Origin: Osedax fenrisi
Lineage: Eukaryota > Annelida > Polychaeta > Sabellida > Siboglinidae
Length of the DNA stretch: 64,000 nucleotides
Direction: 5' to 3'
NCBI GenBank assembly: GCA_964019155.1
Contig: OZ025239.1
Span: 76,066,571 to 76,130,570, forward strand
Shown: piece after piece, positions 40,801 through 43,723 of the stretch
How positions within the stretch are numbered: position 1 is the stretch's first letter
Layout: every line of letters begins with the position of its first letter
Notes under the pieces: model-generated
What the model saw: only the letters and a program-made list of their open reading frames with translations
What the model was told of the DNA's origin: nothing
The model's database searches: none
Position numbers and translations under genes: made by a program

Positions 40801-43723
40801 ATAGTGCACGTGAAGAACTCGAGAAGTCAGAGATCACCCTGGTGCTGAACAACAAGTTTGAGGTACCCGAACAGGAACTCAACGATGTCACTAATCTCAT
40901 GACCAGGTTACAGCATACATACTCTCATCTACCCTATATCTGTCTCCCCTACCTCTCTATCTATCCCTCTCTCCCCTATATCTGTCTCTCTCTCTCTTTT
41001 TTACTCTCACTCCTTTACCTCCCATCCTCTTTCTCTCTCTATCTCCCTATGTATATCCCCCATTTCTACATTTATTTATCATTCTATATCTCTATATTTC
41101 TCTCTCATTCTCTTTATCTTGCACTACCATTACATTCAATACATCTATTTTAGATTGAAGCGTATGATAGTCGACATAATCAGATGTCAGAAGTCGGGTG
41201 ATAATCTCGTAGAAGTTCTAAATCTGAGAGCAACCAGTGCAGAGGTTAGAGTTCACTGCCAACACTACCCATATACCTACCCACCCCCTGCCTACATCGC
41301 CCTTTACCCCTTACCCCACTATCTTAGGAAGCCGTGCATCAAGCCCTCATCTCCCAAAGAGCTAAGACGGACAAGCTAGCCAAAGAGAACAAGTCTAAAC
41401 TCATCAAACAGAAGTCTTTGTTATCGGATAATACGTTAGCGATGTGTTCTATGTAGGGTGTACGTCGCGCACTGTTAAGTTGCTGCGTGTATATATATAA
41501 TGAGTCGAGGCTTATGTATATTATTGGTTAGACTTATTCTTCGAGTGCTTATACATAGTGGCGGTCCACTATATATACGCAGCCATCTGCGCGTGGGCGG
41601 TCATGCGAGACGGCCACGCAGGAATGTACGTGCACCGTGATACCAGGTAGTAGGCTGGTATCACGTTGATGTACAATATCAATGCATACGAATAACTACA
41701 ATAATCTATAATAATATATTACAAAACAATATATAACACACAGTATCACTTTGTATGTAGGTGTTCTTGCTTATCAGGTATACTACGATAACTTGATATT
41801 AAATAAGATAGTGTTGAATCAGTCTGTACAACTCTAATCTCTTGCCTCGTTTAGTATACTGATAGAGGCAATGAAGATCAAGATTTTAGCCTTACTGGAT
41901 GAACTAGAATCAAGAAAAGCAGTATCTAAAGAAAACCTCTACCAAACAGTGGTTAACTCTATAGTGCAGGTTACTAGCGATCCCCTACCATGTATTAGCC
42001 ATCACTAGTGACTGATGACTAATTGATGATTCATCTCGCAGGACATACGCAATCAACGTCTCTACCGCAAGACCAGGAGACAAGAGATGACGAAACTAAA
42101 GAGTGCCCTGAAGAACCTTTCGTTCAAACGATACTTCTTCCAAGAACAAATTGACTACTATAATCAATACTTGAAGACGTGCTTATCTAATCTATCCACT
42201 AAAGGAACGTTAGTACATGCTGTCGATATATGCATTCACCTCTATTCTCACTGACCTTGATTATTACTGACCTCTATTCTCACTGACCTTGATTAGCACT
42301 GACCTCTATTCTCACTGACCTTTTCGCATCACAGTAAATCTGAACACAGAAAGTCGACTCTCTTCAAAAGAAAGAGTTCATCTAAGGCCACTACCATCAA
42401 ATACAGCGCCTCCAAACTTCACGAGAAGGGCATTGTACTCGAGATTCAAGATCTCAATATCAATCAGTAAGTATAGTAGCAGTAGCAGTAGTAGTAGTAG
42501 TAGTAGCAGCAGTAGTAGGTTAACTCTATGTTAACATAGAACTGCTAACATTGCTGATTGCCACCACTGGGCTACGAATCACTGTACAATTTGATTTTAT
42601 AATAATATAATTAATATTACAAATTGCTATCTCTTGACCTTTAAGTCCATATCACCTATGCTAGTAGTAGTAACCTATACTGAAGTGGTCAACATTACGT
42701 ATGTATAGTACTGATGTATCTTTGCTACCCTGTACAGGTTTAAGAATGTACTGTTTGAGATATCGTCTACTGACGAGACCGGATTGTTCCACGTGAATGC
42801 TAAGTTCATGGGTATCACTATGGACAGGATAGACTTGAAGTTTGAGGTTAATATCACACTATCACACATGCACACACACACACACATGTGTATATACACG
42901 CATACATACACACTAGGGATATTCACGGTTCACAATTGTGATGTTTCGAAACTAAAGCATACAGTTTCGATACCAAAAATTTTCATATTCAGATGTTTCT
43001 AACCCAATAATGAAACCAGGCGAAAATGTTTCGAAACCAATAATGAATAACTAAAATATAATAAATATATATATATACATGCCCATTTTTAATTATCTCG
43101 AGACAATCAAATCCTAAATTTCAATATATTGAGACTCTCGATGATGATGACATATGTATACTATACATTGTATACTAATATTTATCAAATAAAACTAGTT
43201 TTTATCGAAGTATATATTAGTTATAAACTATAGTTATACAAAATCTAATTATATAAATATAAATAAATATTCAGTAAAATAATCCAATCTGCATTTGTTA
43301 ACATTATTAATGGCGAATGAGAATTTAAAACGTGTTTCTATTGCGAGATACAATGTGACAGGGATTGGGACAATATTATATTAAATATAAATTATAAATC
43401 ATAACATATACTCAAAACCCGAAACCGGTTTCAGTATATACAATAAAATTCTGAAACCGACCCGAAAAACAGATTAAAAACCCGAAACCATTATATTTCA
43501 TAAAACCTGTAAACATCCCTAATACACACGCATACACACGCATACATACACACGCATGCGCACACACACTACATGTTGCTATGTTGCTATGACTACCCAT
43601 CACCACTAGGATCTACTCCGACTTCAGTACGAGGGTGTAACCGTGATGAAGATGTTTGACAAGGCCAAGGTGAACGTGAATCTGCTCGTGTTCCTGTTGA
43701 ACAAGAAGTTCTACGGAAAGTAG
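10170..43723 (+). CDS. IQGAP: IQGAP scaffold protein, 41 coding exons, near-complete gene
   Basis: Multi-exon gene for an IQ motif-containing GTPase-activating-like protein. The 41 exons (listed separately) total 4970 nt: 2 nt of a split codon, 1655 codons and a TAG stop. All 40 junctions keep frame. Vertebrate IQGAP1 is about 1657 residues, so only about 20 N-terminal residues are missing. Domains in order, numbered from the first full codon: CH about 12-130, IQGAP coiled repeats about 180-680, WW-like about 683-712, four IQ motifs about 745-860, RasGAP-related GRD about 930-1240, RasGAP C-terminal region about 1410-1655. By family knowledge it is a cytoplasmic and cortical scaffold that binds active Rac1/Cdc42, calmodulin/myosin light chain and F-actin, and does not stimulate GTP hydrolysis. 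Introns run from 54 bp to 8.6 kb. Odd points: T-rich +3 donors, a Ser for Pro in the GRD signature, and a WW lacking its C-terminal proline. The start codon was not found. Confidence 0.97.
11038..11379. repeat. TAG/CAG trinucleotide array
   Basis: About 114 triplets: pure TAG at both ends and an ordered mixture of CAG and TAG in the middle (11135-11310). Lies in IQGAP intron 1. Predicted poly-Leu, poly-Tyr and poly-Thr frames on the minus strand are only this repeat. Confidence 0.95.
11692..12357. mobile_element. hAT-like inverted-repeat element (non-autonomous)
   Basis: TAGGGGCGCTGGAAC at the left end and the complement of TAGGGGCGCTGCAAC at the right end form short terminal inverted repeats. 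Flanking 8-mers CTTATCAA and CTTACCAC agree at 6 of 8 positions, consistent with an old 8-bp target duplication. Subterminal AGGGTT(G/A)GC and GGTTTTTGGG stretches are also inverted. No transposase frame inside. Confidence 0.55.
15592..16210. mobile_element. inverted-repeat DNA element carrying a SINE
   Basis: The left end CCCAGCAAACAG is matched by its reverse complement CTGTTTGCTGGG at the right end. The following sequence (about 80 bp including TAGCAGCATAACAGCATATG) is also inverted, with a 12-bp indel between arms. The arms contain repeated TAGCAGCATAATA. Behaves as a MITE. The target duplication is unclear (AC flanks both ends). The centre is occupied by the tRNA-derived SINE. Confidence 0.75.
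15763..16060 (+). mobile_element. tRNA-derived SINE
   Basis: A pol III A box (TGGCCCAGTGGCTAAGG, 15770-15786) and B box (GGGTTCGACCC, 15813-15823) are spaced as in a tRNA, and the T arm folds (ACGGG/CTCGT). The acceptor stem and anticodon stem do not pair, so this is not a working tRNA. The D arm resembles tRNA-Arg. A body of about 200 bp ends in an A-rich tail at about 16033-16060. Nested inside the inverted-repeat element. Confidence 0.75.
16966..17020. promoter_or_regulatory. two perfect CRE palindromes and an E-box in intron 1
   Basis: TGACGTCA at 16966-16973 and 16993-17000 (27 bp apart), and CACGTG at 17015-17020, in a locally GC-rich stretch (16840-17300). TGACGTCA is the canonical CREB/ATF site and CACGTG the bHLH E-box. 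A role for IQGAP is inference. Confidence 0.4.
18872..19028 (+). CDS. IQGAP: IQGAP exon 2 (CH domain)
   Basis: Encodes WIEACICEILPSTIEFEEHL, then QNGVFLAKVAHFISPNDFKL and KKIFDKDLTRYE, the first half of the actin-binding calponin homology domain. Acceptor aatag, donor gtaatt, ends in phase 0. Residues 33-85. Confidence 0.96.
19029..20481 (+). other. IQGAP intron 2
   Basis: AT-rich, with (TA)n at 19304-19347. The end is the tandem repeat that forms the exon 3 acceptor. Nothing else recognised. Confidence 0.7.
20384..20481 (+). repeat. 32-bp tandem repeat forming the exon 3 acceptor
   Basis: Units start CCTAATGCCTACACCTACAC at 20384, 20416 and 20448. The third, partial copy ends in ATACCTACACAG, the acceptor of exon 3. 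Confidence 0.9.
20482..20559 (+). CDS. IQGAP: IQGAP exon 3 (CH domain)
   Basis: Encodes ASGLHFRHTDNINFWLQSLK then LIGMPK, the core CH helix matching IQGAP1 GLHFRHTDN. The acceptor cacag is the end of a short tandem repeat with a 32-bp unit. Donor gtctgt. Residues 86-111. Confidence 0.96.
20622..20698 (+). CDS. IQGAP: IQGAP exon 4 (CH domain)
   Basis: Encodes DFYPETTDIYSRKNIPRAIY then CIHAL, matching IQGAP1 IFYPETTDIYDRKNMPRCIY. Preceded by a 62-bp intron. Donor gttagc, followed at once by an ACC/ACT-type trinucleotide array. Ends with 2 nt of a Ser codon. Confidence 0.96.
20707..20885. repeat. ACC/ACT/GCT trinucleotide array
   Basis: Imperfect triplet array (CACCACCACTGCTACCACCA type) starting about 8 bp after the exon 4 donor. 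Followed to about 20960 by ATC/ACC-rich sequence. In-frame V/M- or P/L-rich frames are repeat artefacts. Confidence 0.9.
21111..21178 (+). CDS. IQGAP: IQGAP exon 5 (end of CH domain)
   Basis: Encodes LFLFKIGRAPKIQSLYGKIQ then FT, matching IQGAP1 LYLFKLGLAPQIQDLYGKVDFT. Acceptor cttgcag, donor gtaggg. Ends in 1 nt of a Glu codon. Confidence 0.95.
21179..21942 (+). other. IQGAP intron 5
   Basis: AT-rich, with a (CA)n/(CATA)n tract at about 21727-21790. Nothing else recognised. Confidence 0.7.
21943..22056 (+). CDS. IQGAP: IQGAP exon 6 (after CH)
   Basis: Encodes EEICAMRKELDKYGIQMPAF then HKIGGILADEMPVDEAA, matching IQGAP1 ELEKYGIQMPAFSKIGGILANEL. Acceptor ttcag, donor gttagt. A CAT/ATC trinucleotide array begins within a few bases of this donor. 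Confidence 0.96.
22062..22410. repeat. CAT/ATC trinucleotide array next to exon 6 donor
   Basis: About 115 triplets of (ATC)n with GTC, AGC, TTC and ACC interruptions. Begins a few bases after donor gttagt at 22057. The poly-Met frame on the minus strand is only this repeat. Confidence 0.95.
22411..22954 (+). other. IQGAP intron 6 after the triplet array
   Basis: (TA)n at 22589-22609 and a short repeat of GAAGGTCA.CTATACATATA units at about 22807-22920. Nothing coding. Confidence 0.65.
22955..23133 (+). CDS. IQGAP: IQGAP exon 7 (IQGAP repeat)
   Basis: Encodes LHAAIIAINEAIDREIAVET then TASLRNEAANLVNISDALTD and TYQRVLKDAKVEKLQAAIFK, matching the first IQGAP repeat (AAVIAINEAIDRRI). A (CA)n tract precedes the acceptor cacag. 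Donor gtaagg. Ends in phase 0 at residue 257. Confidence 0.96.
23134..26085 (+). other. IQGAP intron 7 outside the minisatellite
   Basis: Very AT-rich. Holds the fold-back element at 23914-24640. The rest shows no recognised feature. Confidence 0.7.
23914..24640. mobile_element. fold-back element (MITE-like) in IQGAP intron 7
   Basis: About 730 bp forming one long imperfect palindrome. Outer arms share ACTATGTGTT, TTTGTATCAAACTATACACT and CATTTTAAAAG in inverted orientation. The centre is a strong hairpin around 24238-24302 (TATATCTTTGCTTCGCAAAA against its complement). No open frame. A partial copy of the centre (GTGTTATATCTCTACTTAGA) occurs just outside at about 24700. Confidence 0.75.
26086..26391 (+). 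repeat. 32-bp minisatellite upstream of exon 8
   Basis: Nine to ten near-identical units of 32 bp, each containing CCCTCATCATGATG and TCCTCTCAGCCTCACACA. Directly repeated with no spacers. Lies in the last 340 bp of IQGAP intron 7. Confidence 0.95.
26425..26515 (+). CDS. IQGAP: IQGAP exon 8 (IQGAP repeats)
   Basis: Encodes IHGDCETFIPDVYDELLTQS then ELQSYINRSN, matching IQGAP1 ERDVYEELLTQAEIQGNINK. A 32-bp minisatellite ends about 30 bp upstream. Acceptor aatag, donor gttagt. Ends in 1 nt of the next Met codon. Confidence 0.92.
26818..26978 (+). CDS. IQGAP: IQGAP exon 9 (IQGAP repeat)
   Basis: Encodes NKVLEHLHMALRAGDSDDLS then VCLRAPALMLRDYNDGNAPF and YLESLNTSWMNKK, matching IQGAP1 IDLALEQGDALALFRALQSP. 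Acceptor cacag, donor gtacac. Residues to 341. Confidence 0.95.
26979..28638 (+). other. IQGAP introns 9 and 10 (around exon 10)
   Basis: (GT)n at 27047-27069. Intron 10 (27550-28638) is AT-rich apart from a GC-richer end at 28430-28638. No further exon recognised. Confidence 0.6.
27435..27549 (+). CDS. IQGAP: IQGAP exon 10
   Basis: Encodes NSNNNADSDDETHTDMLTKV then EVQSIITEVNESCIRATK, aligned with IQGAP1 LQKEELQSGVDAANSAAQQY. Divergent, but the frame joins both neighbours. Acceptor ctacag, donor gtttgt. Ends in 1 nt of a Leu codon. Residues to 379. Confidence 0.87.
28639..28799 (+). CDS. IQGAP: IQGAP exon 11 (IQGAP repeat)
   Basis: Encodes KKAVFTFNRSLSQEDPEVTI then KALHDPALGLTSLPEFASHL and YHQEFVNIKAEND, matching IQGAP1 VLELMNPEAQLPQVYPFAADLY in position and pattern. 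Acceptor tatag, donor gttagt, phase 0 end at residue 433. Confidence 0.93.
28858..28897 (+). CDS. IQGAP: IQGAP exon 12 (40 nt)
   Basis: Very short exon encoding RDLEYSEIMTGSI, aligned with IQGAP1 HPELSVAVEMLSSVALI. Preceded by a 58-bp intron. Acceptor tacag, donor gtttgt. Ends in 1 nt of a Val codon. Its size and phase are needed to join exons 11 and 13. Confidence 0.83.
28898..29179 (+). other. IQGAP intron 12
   Basis: Mostly an imperfect AAT/AGT triplet array (about 28926-29085) that yields I/V/N-rich spurious frames on both strands. Confidence 0.75.
29180..29343 (+). CDS. IQGAP: IQGAP exon 13 (IQGAP repeat)
   Basis: Encodes LKCCADINECIELNDSVHLA then TLLTADSAFLMEVTDQYSDK and YLKRFRDLKIRKIS, matching IQGAP1 ALINRALESGDVNTVWKQL to YLDELMKLK. 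Acceptor catag, donor gttact followed by an ACC/ATC-rich tract. Residues to 501. Confidence 0.92.
29344..29648 (+). other. IQGAP intron 13
   Basis: A short ACC/ATC triplet tract follows the donor, then (TA)n at 29492-29517. Nothing else recognised. Confidence 0.6.
29649..29733 (+). CDS. IQGAP: IQGAP exon 14
   Basis: Encodes EGDSDLLSHNEIQACVYDVN then QKTKADND, matching IQGAP1 FITWNDIQACVDHVN. Acceptor tatag, donor gttagt. Ends in 1 nt of an Arg codon. Confidence 0.95.
29788..29951 (+). CDS. IQGAP: IQGAP exon 15 (IQGAP repeat)
   Basis: Encodes VIAVQNINEAIGSNDPDLTY then EALSRPEANIVDLDVRQTYH and YHQLLDKFKTHKAK, matching IQGAP1 LAIGLINEALDEGDAQKTLQAL. Preceded by the shortest intron (54 bp). Acceptor ccag, donor gtaagc. 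Residues to 584. Confidence 0.95.
29952..30378 (+). other. IQGAP intron 15
   Basis: (TA)n at 29993-30015, otherwise AT-rich with nothing recognised. Confidence 0.6.
30379..30469 (+). CDS. IQGAP: IQGAP exon 16
   Basis: Encodes ESNDDSALLWFEEIVSTVNI then ANEQTDEGVK, matching IQGAP1 DESAVLWLDEIQGGIWQSN. The donor gtttgt at 30470 was chosen over gttaaa at 30464 because only the former gives the phase needed by exon 17. Confidence 0.9.
30535..30619 (+). repeat. 29-bp tandem repeat forming the exon 17 acceptor
   Basis: Three copies (30535, 30564, 30593) beginning CTATCTTACCACCTC. The last one mutates its end to CACCCTCAG, the functional acceptor. Confidence 0.9.
30620..30814 (+). CDS. IQGAP: IQGAP exon 17 (last IQGAP repeat)
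   Basis: Encodes SLIVKKINEHLAEDKTTETL then DTNNNDDLESLLFDADIYFT, DISRECIELYHENLQLLRKE and KMDK, aligned with IQGAP1 LGIFAINEAVESGDVGKTL to CGETYHSDLAEAKKKK. The acceptor ctcag is the last copy of a 29-bp tandem repeat. Donor gtagcc. Confidence 0.93.
30932..31041 (+). repeat. degenerate 20-bp repeat before exon 18
   Basis: About five diverged units of the form TTTAACCT.TG.TGACC.. lead to CTGTTGACCTGTCAG, the acceptor of exon 18. Confidence 0.7.
31045..31187 (+). CDS. IQGAP: IQGAP exon 18 (WW-like domain)
   Basis: Encodes GDHGSGWIMNRNKQGFKLYY then NCNDDTYYWHKTSDMVRDFS and LITREEIQ. The first Trp, the YYN core and the second Trp of a WW fold are present, and IQGAP1 REEIQ follows. The proline normally two to three residues after the second Trp (WDEPP in IQGAP1) is absent (WHKTS). 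Acceptor tcag, donor gtacca. Residues to 727. Confidence 0.93.
31350..31560 (+). mobile_element. LINE 3' end fragment in IQGAP intron 18
   Basis: Reads SSFKTINTRPPHFNNKLKTY then LLVHDI stop (TGA at 31429-31431), followed by a 3' UTR closely similar to the 50941-51217 copy and ending in a short ATC-rich tract. Sense orientation relative to IQGAP. Heavily 5'-truncated. Confidence 0.7.
31561..32025 (+). other. end of IQGAP intron 18
   Basis: (GT)n runs at 31778-31805 and about 31863-31890, and a duplicated ATTTAGCATGGTC(T/A)GGTGTG. No coding signal. Confidence 0.6.
32026..32196 (+). CDS. IQGAP: IQGAP exon 19 (IQ motif 1)
   Basis: Encodes ACLTAITLAYNREKLFYANE then GFVILLQAQCRGFIARRALA and SRLRFFSQQIPNIIMIQ. 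LQAQCRGFIARR is the first IQ motif, and the terminal IQ begins the second. Matches IQGAP1 TAAYNREQLWLANEGLITRLQARCRGY. Acceptor gcag, donor gtatgt. Confidence 0.97.
32403..32486 (+). CDS. IQGAP: IQGAP exon 20 (IQ motif 2)
   Basis: Encodes RCWRNFVTRRNEERRLQYLK then DNEPMIIK, the body of IQ motif 2 (IQ|RCWRNFVTRR). Acceptor catag, donor gtaaac. 84 nt, phase 0 at both ends. Confidence 0.95.
32552..32623 (+). CDS. IQGAP: IQGAP exon 21 (IQ motif 3)
   Basis: Encodes IQSQVRMHFTRNKYQDRLNF then FIDN, IQ motif 3, matching IQGAP1 IQSLARMHQARKRYRDRLQYF. Preceded by a 65-bp intron. Acceptor ctcag, donor gtttgt. 72 nt, phase 0 at both ends. Confidence 0.95.
32689..32758 (+). CDS. IQGAP: IQGAP exon 22 (IQ motif 4)
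   Basis: Encodes VNSIVKIQAFMRSNWAQHDY then KAL, IQ motif 4, matching IQGAP1 INDIIKIQAFIRANKARDDYKTL. Acceptor ttcag, donor gttagt. Ends in 1 nt of a Met codon. Confidence 0.96.
32759..33080 (+). other. IQGAP intron 22
   Basis: AT-rich, with nothing recognised beyond a short duplicated TAGCTGTACTATAG near the end. Confidence 0.6.
33081..33167 (+). CDS. IQGAP: IQGAP exon 23
   Basis: Encodes QGENPPLSVVRKFVHLLDVG then EQDYDEEI, matching IQGAP1 AEDPPMVVVRKFVHLLDQSDQDFQEEL. Acceptor ctacag, donor gtcagt. Ends in 1 nt of an Ala codon. Confidence 0.96.
33190..33391 (+). repeat. minisatellite forming the exon 24 acceptor
   Basis: About eleven copies of a 17-20 bp unit (CACTACACTGACCACC with C-length variation) fill nearly all of intron 23 and end in CCCACTACAG, the splice acceptor. 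Confidence 0.92.
33393..33514 (+). CDS. IQGAP: IQGAP exon 24 (start of GRD region)
   Basis: Encodes IQGLRTQVVSEVRSNKRLEM then DVRDMDIKIGLLVKNRITLQ, matching IQGAP1 LMDIKIGLLVKNKITLQ almost exactly. The acceptor ctacag is the terminal unit of a CACTACACTGACC-type minisatellite. Donor gtattg. Residues to 929. Confidence 0.97.
33515..34167 (+). other. IQGAP intron 24
   Basis: A direct repeat of TATCATTATTTCTACAACTT and ATACAGATCTC occurs at about 33538 and 33585. The rest is AT-rich with nothing recognised. Confidence 0.6.
34168..34308 (+). CDS. IQGAP: IQGAP exon 25 (GRD)
   Basis: Encodes DVVRHHKKMKEYNTRVPNQR then SANMLRDFSQQSHSRLEAYQ and HLFYLLQ, matching IQGAP1 EKLEAYQHLFYLLQ. Acceptor ctacag, donor gttgcc. 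141 nt, phase 0 at both ends. Confidence 0.96.
34488..34708 (+). repeat. triplicated acceptor and exon start at exon 26
   Basis: A 67-77 bp unit containing CCCCTACAG followed by ACACAGCCTCGCTACCTAGC and CTCTCTGATATT occurs three times, with AG at 34524-34525, 34591-34592 and 34668-34669. Only the third continues into conserved coding sequence. Copies 1 and 2 run into TTCAGATCTAAA and an in-frame TAA. Confidence 0.93.
34670..34833 (+). CDS. IQGAP: IQGAP exon 26 (GRD)
   Basis: Encodes TQPRYLASLIFEMPQSTSTK then FMESVILTIYNFASNQREHF and LLVNLFKTALTEEI, matching IQGAP1 LIFQMPQNKSTKFMDSVIFTLYNYASNQRE. The leading Thr is where RasGAPs carry the catalytic arginine finger, so the GRD should be non-catalytic. 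Two degenerate copies of this acceptor and exon start lie upstream, but only this copy stays open. Donor gttagt. Confidence 0.96.
34834..35226 (+). other. IQGAP intron 26
   Basis: Begins with a CCCCCCTACCCC repeat, then unremarkable sequence. At 35039-35048 a perfect acceptor and donor bracket only 6 nt (possible microexon, see findings). Confidence 0.6.
35227..35301 (+). CDS. IQGAP: IQGAP exon 27 (GRD)
   Basis: Encodes KKVDTLTDLSTGNPLVIKMI then VGFN, matching IQGAP1 IVTGNPTVIKMVVSFNR. Joined to exon 26 as EEIKKKVD (IQGAP1 EEIKSKVD). Acceptor cacag, donor gtacta. Confidence 0.96.
35361..35510 (+). CDS. IQGAP: IQGAP exon 28 (GRD)
   Basis: Encodes NNQGQALLKELLNPLVRNVL then DSDTVQINTNAIEVYKNWVN and KTEMETGRP, matching IQGAP1 RGQNALRQILAPVVKEIMDD to DIYKSWVNQMESQTG. 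Preceded by a 59-bp intron. Acceptor gctag, donor gtaagc. Confidence 0.96.
35574..35714 (+). CDS. IQGAP: IQGAP exon 29 (GRD)
   Basis: Encodes KLPYDVTKEEALKHPEVVES then INESMDFITSETRKFLVSIM and NNVDLI, matching IQGAP1 SKLPYDVTPEQALAHEEV to FLSAIVSSVDKIP. Preceded by a 63-bp intron. Acceptor tacag, donor gttagt. Confidence 0.96.
36386..36530 (-). mobile_element. LINE 3' end fragment in IQGAP intron 29
   Basis: Minus strand reads IVNGAFVYSAPYNWNKLPLS then IRMISNHDTFKRSVKKYILA and MS stop (TGA at 36386-36388). The YNWNKLP...FK-SVKKYIL pattern marks an RT C-terminus from a different LINE family than the 31350 and 50941 copies. Its 3' tail would lie toward lower coordinates, in AT-rich sequence without a clear end. 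Confidence 0.65.
36561..36625 (+). repeat. dispersed repeat copy A (intron 29)
   Basis: Contains CTCTTTAAAATACTTTTAAT then TAATATGGTAAATCTT and a looser match upstream. The same sequence recurs at 37745-37810 in intron 30. It adjoins the LINE fragment at 36386-36530, so it may be part of a compound repeat. Confidence 0.6.
37311..37378 (+). mobile_element. small insertion with 16-bp target duplication
   Basis: A 68-bp AT-rich segment lies between direct repeats ATATGCTATGCGTAAC (37295-37310) and ATATGCTACGCGTAAC (37379-37394). A near-identical segment occurs at about 39138-39205 in intron 31. Two copies plus a flanking duplication indicate a short mobile element or a patch copied during repair. 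Lies about 30 bp before exon 30. Confidence 0.6.
37425..37674 (+). CDS. IQGAP: IQGAP exon 30 (GRD core)
   Basis: Largest exon. Encodes YCMRYMAKVLRTTLRQKFPA through DSEIMKIVGNLIYYRYLNSA, IVSPDAFDIIDVTAASSLSD and NQRRSLASVGKILQFSVLNK. Carries the RasGAP signature region (IQGAP1 LLYYRYMNPAIVAPDAFDIID), but the usual Pro is Ser (LNSAIV). Acceptor acag, with a small TSD-flanked insertion about 30 bp upstream. Donor gttagt. Residues to 1236. Confidence 0.98.
37675..38222 (+). other. IQGAP intron 30
   Basis: Starts with a GTGGGTGTAGTG-type minisatellite (about 37688-37741) right after the donor, then dispersed repeat copy B. Nothing coding. Confidence 0.65.
37745..37810 (+). repeat. dispersed repeat copy B (intron 30)
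   Basis: Same segment as 36561-36625 (TCTCTTTAAAATACTTTTAA then TTAATATGGTAAATCTT), same orientation. No LINE sequence adjoins this copy. Confidence 0.6.
38223..38290 (+). CDS. IQGAP: IQGAP exon 31
   Basis: Encodes FGGVNLYMEKMNKDIIEFHS then KF, aligned with IQGAP1 MFLGDNAHLSIINEYLSQSYQKFRRFF. Acceptor aatag, donor gttagt. Ends in 2 nt of an Ala codon. Confidence 0.88.
38291..39848 (+). other. IQGAP intron 31
   Basis: Very AT-rich. Holds the second copy of the 68-bp insertion and (TA)n at 39210-39234. Nothing else recognised. Confidence 0.65.
39138..39205 (+). repeat. second copy of the 37311-37378 insertion
   Basis: Matches the 68-bp insertion before exon 30 with about one difference (TTTAGAATTTT for TTTAGTATTTT). 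It runs into a (TA)n tract at its right end. Lies in IQGAP intron 31. Confidence 0.7.
39849..39981 (+). CDS. IQGAP: IQGAP exon 32
   Basis: Encodes NYFNEICDVAEPEVYFNVDQ then YTDVVKIAKPSICITLGEIA and NTHK, matching IQGAP1 FQTACDVPELQDKFNVDEYSDLVTLTKP. Acceptor cacag, donor gtaacc. Residues to 1303. Confidence 0.96.
40069..40171 (+). CDS. IQGAP: IQGAP exon 33
   Basis: Encodes LLLQHQEKITFGDKDPLNEI then LSDLGDIHDIEAMF, matching IQGAP1 LLLDHQDAIAPEHNDPIHELLDDLGEVPTIESL. Preceded by an 87-bp intron that is largely a CCCCACTAC-type repeat. Donor gtaagt. Confidence 0.96.
40172..40785 (+). other. IQGAP intron 33
   Basis: AT-rich. Ends in CACCCCCCTATCA repeats before the exon 34 acceptor. Nothing else recognised. 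Confidence 0.65.
40786..40906 (+). CDS. IQGAP: IQGAP exon 34
   Basis: Encodes NIEDDSAREELEKSEITLVL then NNKFEVPEQELNDVTNLMT, matching IQGAP1 ALAKTEVSLTLTNKFDVPGDENAEMDARTIL. Acceptor actag after a CCCCCCTATCA repeat. Donor gttaca. Confidence 0.95.
41154..41244 (+). CDS. IQGAP: IQGAP exon 35
   Basis: Encodes LKRMIVDIIRCQKSGDNLVE then VLNLRATSAE, matching IQGAP1 TKRLIVDVIRFQPGETLTEILETPATSEQE. Preceded by a long CT-rich tract. Acceptor tttag, donor gttaga. Residues to 1408. Confidence 0.95.
41328..41434 (+). CDS. IQGAP: IQGAP exon 36
   Basis: Encodes EAVHQALISQRAKTDKLAKE then NKSKLIKQKSLLSDN, a basic coiled segment aligned with IQGAP1 EAEHQRAMQRRAIRDAKTPDKMKKSKS. Acceptor cttag, donor gttagc. 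Reading on without splicing meets TAG at 41455. Confidence 0.9.
41435..41854 (+). other. IQGAP intron 36 with GC-rich hairpins
   Basis: An unusually GC-rich patch (41575-41670) has a perfect stem CGTGATACCA/TGGTATCACG (41636-41645 and 41656-41665, 10-nt loop) and an imperfect GCGTGGGCGGTC/GACGGCCACGC stem just upstream. No known RNA family recognised. Confidence 0.5.
41855..41969 (+). CDS. IQGAP: IQGAP exon 37
   Basis: Encodes ILIEAMKIKILALLDELESR then KAVSKENLYQTVVNSIVQ, aligned with IQGAP1 LQEKKEKIQTGLKKLTELGTVDPKNKYQELINDIAR. Acceptor tttag, donor gttact. Residues to 1482. Confidence 0.93.
42042..42208 (+). CDS. IQGAP: IQGAP exon 38 (RasGAP C-terminal region)
   Basis: Encodes DIRNQRLYRKTRRQEMTKLK then SALKNLSFKRYFFQEQIDYY and NQYLKTCLSNLSTKG, matching IQGAP1 DIRNQRRYRQRRKAELVKL to EQVDYYKSYIKTCLDNLASKG. 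Preceded by a 72-bp intron. Acceptor gcag, donor gttagt. Confidence 0.97.
42238..42322 (+). repeat. 32-bp tandem repeat before exon 39
   Basis: Units start ACCTCTATTCTCACTGACCT at 42238, 42270 and 42302. The last is truncated and leads into TTCGCATCACAG, the acceptor. Confidence 0.9.
42335..42466 (+). CDS. IQGAP: IQGAP exon 39 (RasGAP C-terminal region)
   Basis: Encodes KSEHRKSTLFKRKSSSKATT then IKYSASKLHEKGIVLEIQDL and NIN, matching IQGAP1 SLKYTAARLHEKGVLLEIEDLQVNQF. Upstream sequence is a 32-bp tandem repeat. Donor gtaagt runs directly into an AGT/AGC trinucleotide tract. Confidence 0.97.
42738..42846 (+). CDS. IQGAP: IQGAP exon 40 (RasGAP C-terminal region)
   Basis: Encodes QFKNVLFEISSTDETGLFHV (Gln codon split) then NAKFMGITMDRIDLKFE, matching IQGAP1 QFKNVIFEISPTEEVGDFEVKAKFMGVQME. 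Acceptor tacag, donor gttaat. Residues to 1618. Confidence 0.97.
42847..43609 (+). other. IQGAP intron 40
   Basis: (CA)n after the donor (about 42868-42912) and again near 43525-43570. AAACCGGTTTCAG and scattered GAAACC/GTTTCG words suggest an old inverted repeat between about 42940 and 43510. Nothing coding. Confidence 0.55.
43610..43723 (+). CDS. IQGAP: IQGAP exon 41 (C-terminus and stop)
   Basis: Encodes DLLRLQYEGVTVMKMFDKAK then VNVNLLVFLLNKKFYGK and TAG at 43721-43723. IQGAP1 ends with the same LLNKKFYGK. Acceptor actag. Confidence 0.98.
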   Translation, partial: DLLRLQYEGVTVMKMFDKAKVNVNLLVFLLNKKFYGK

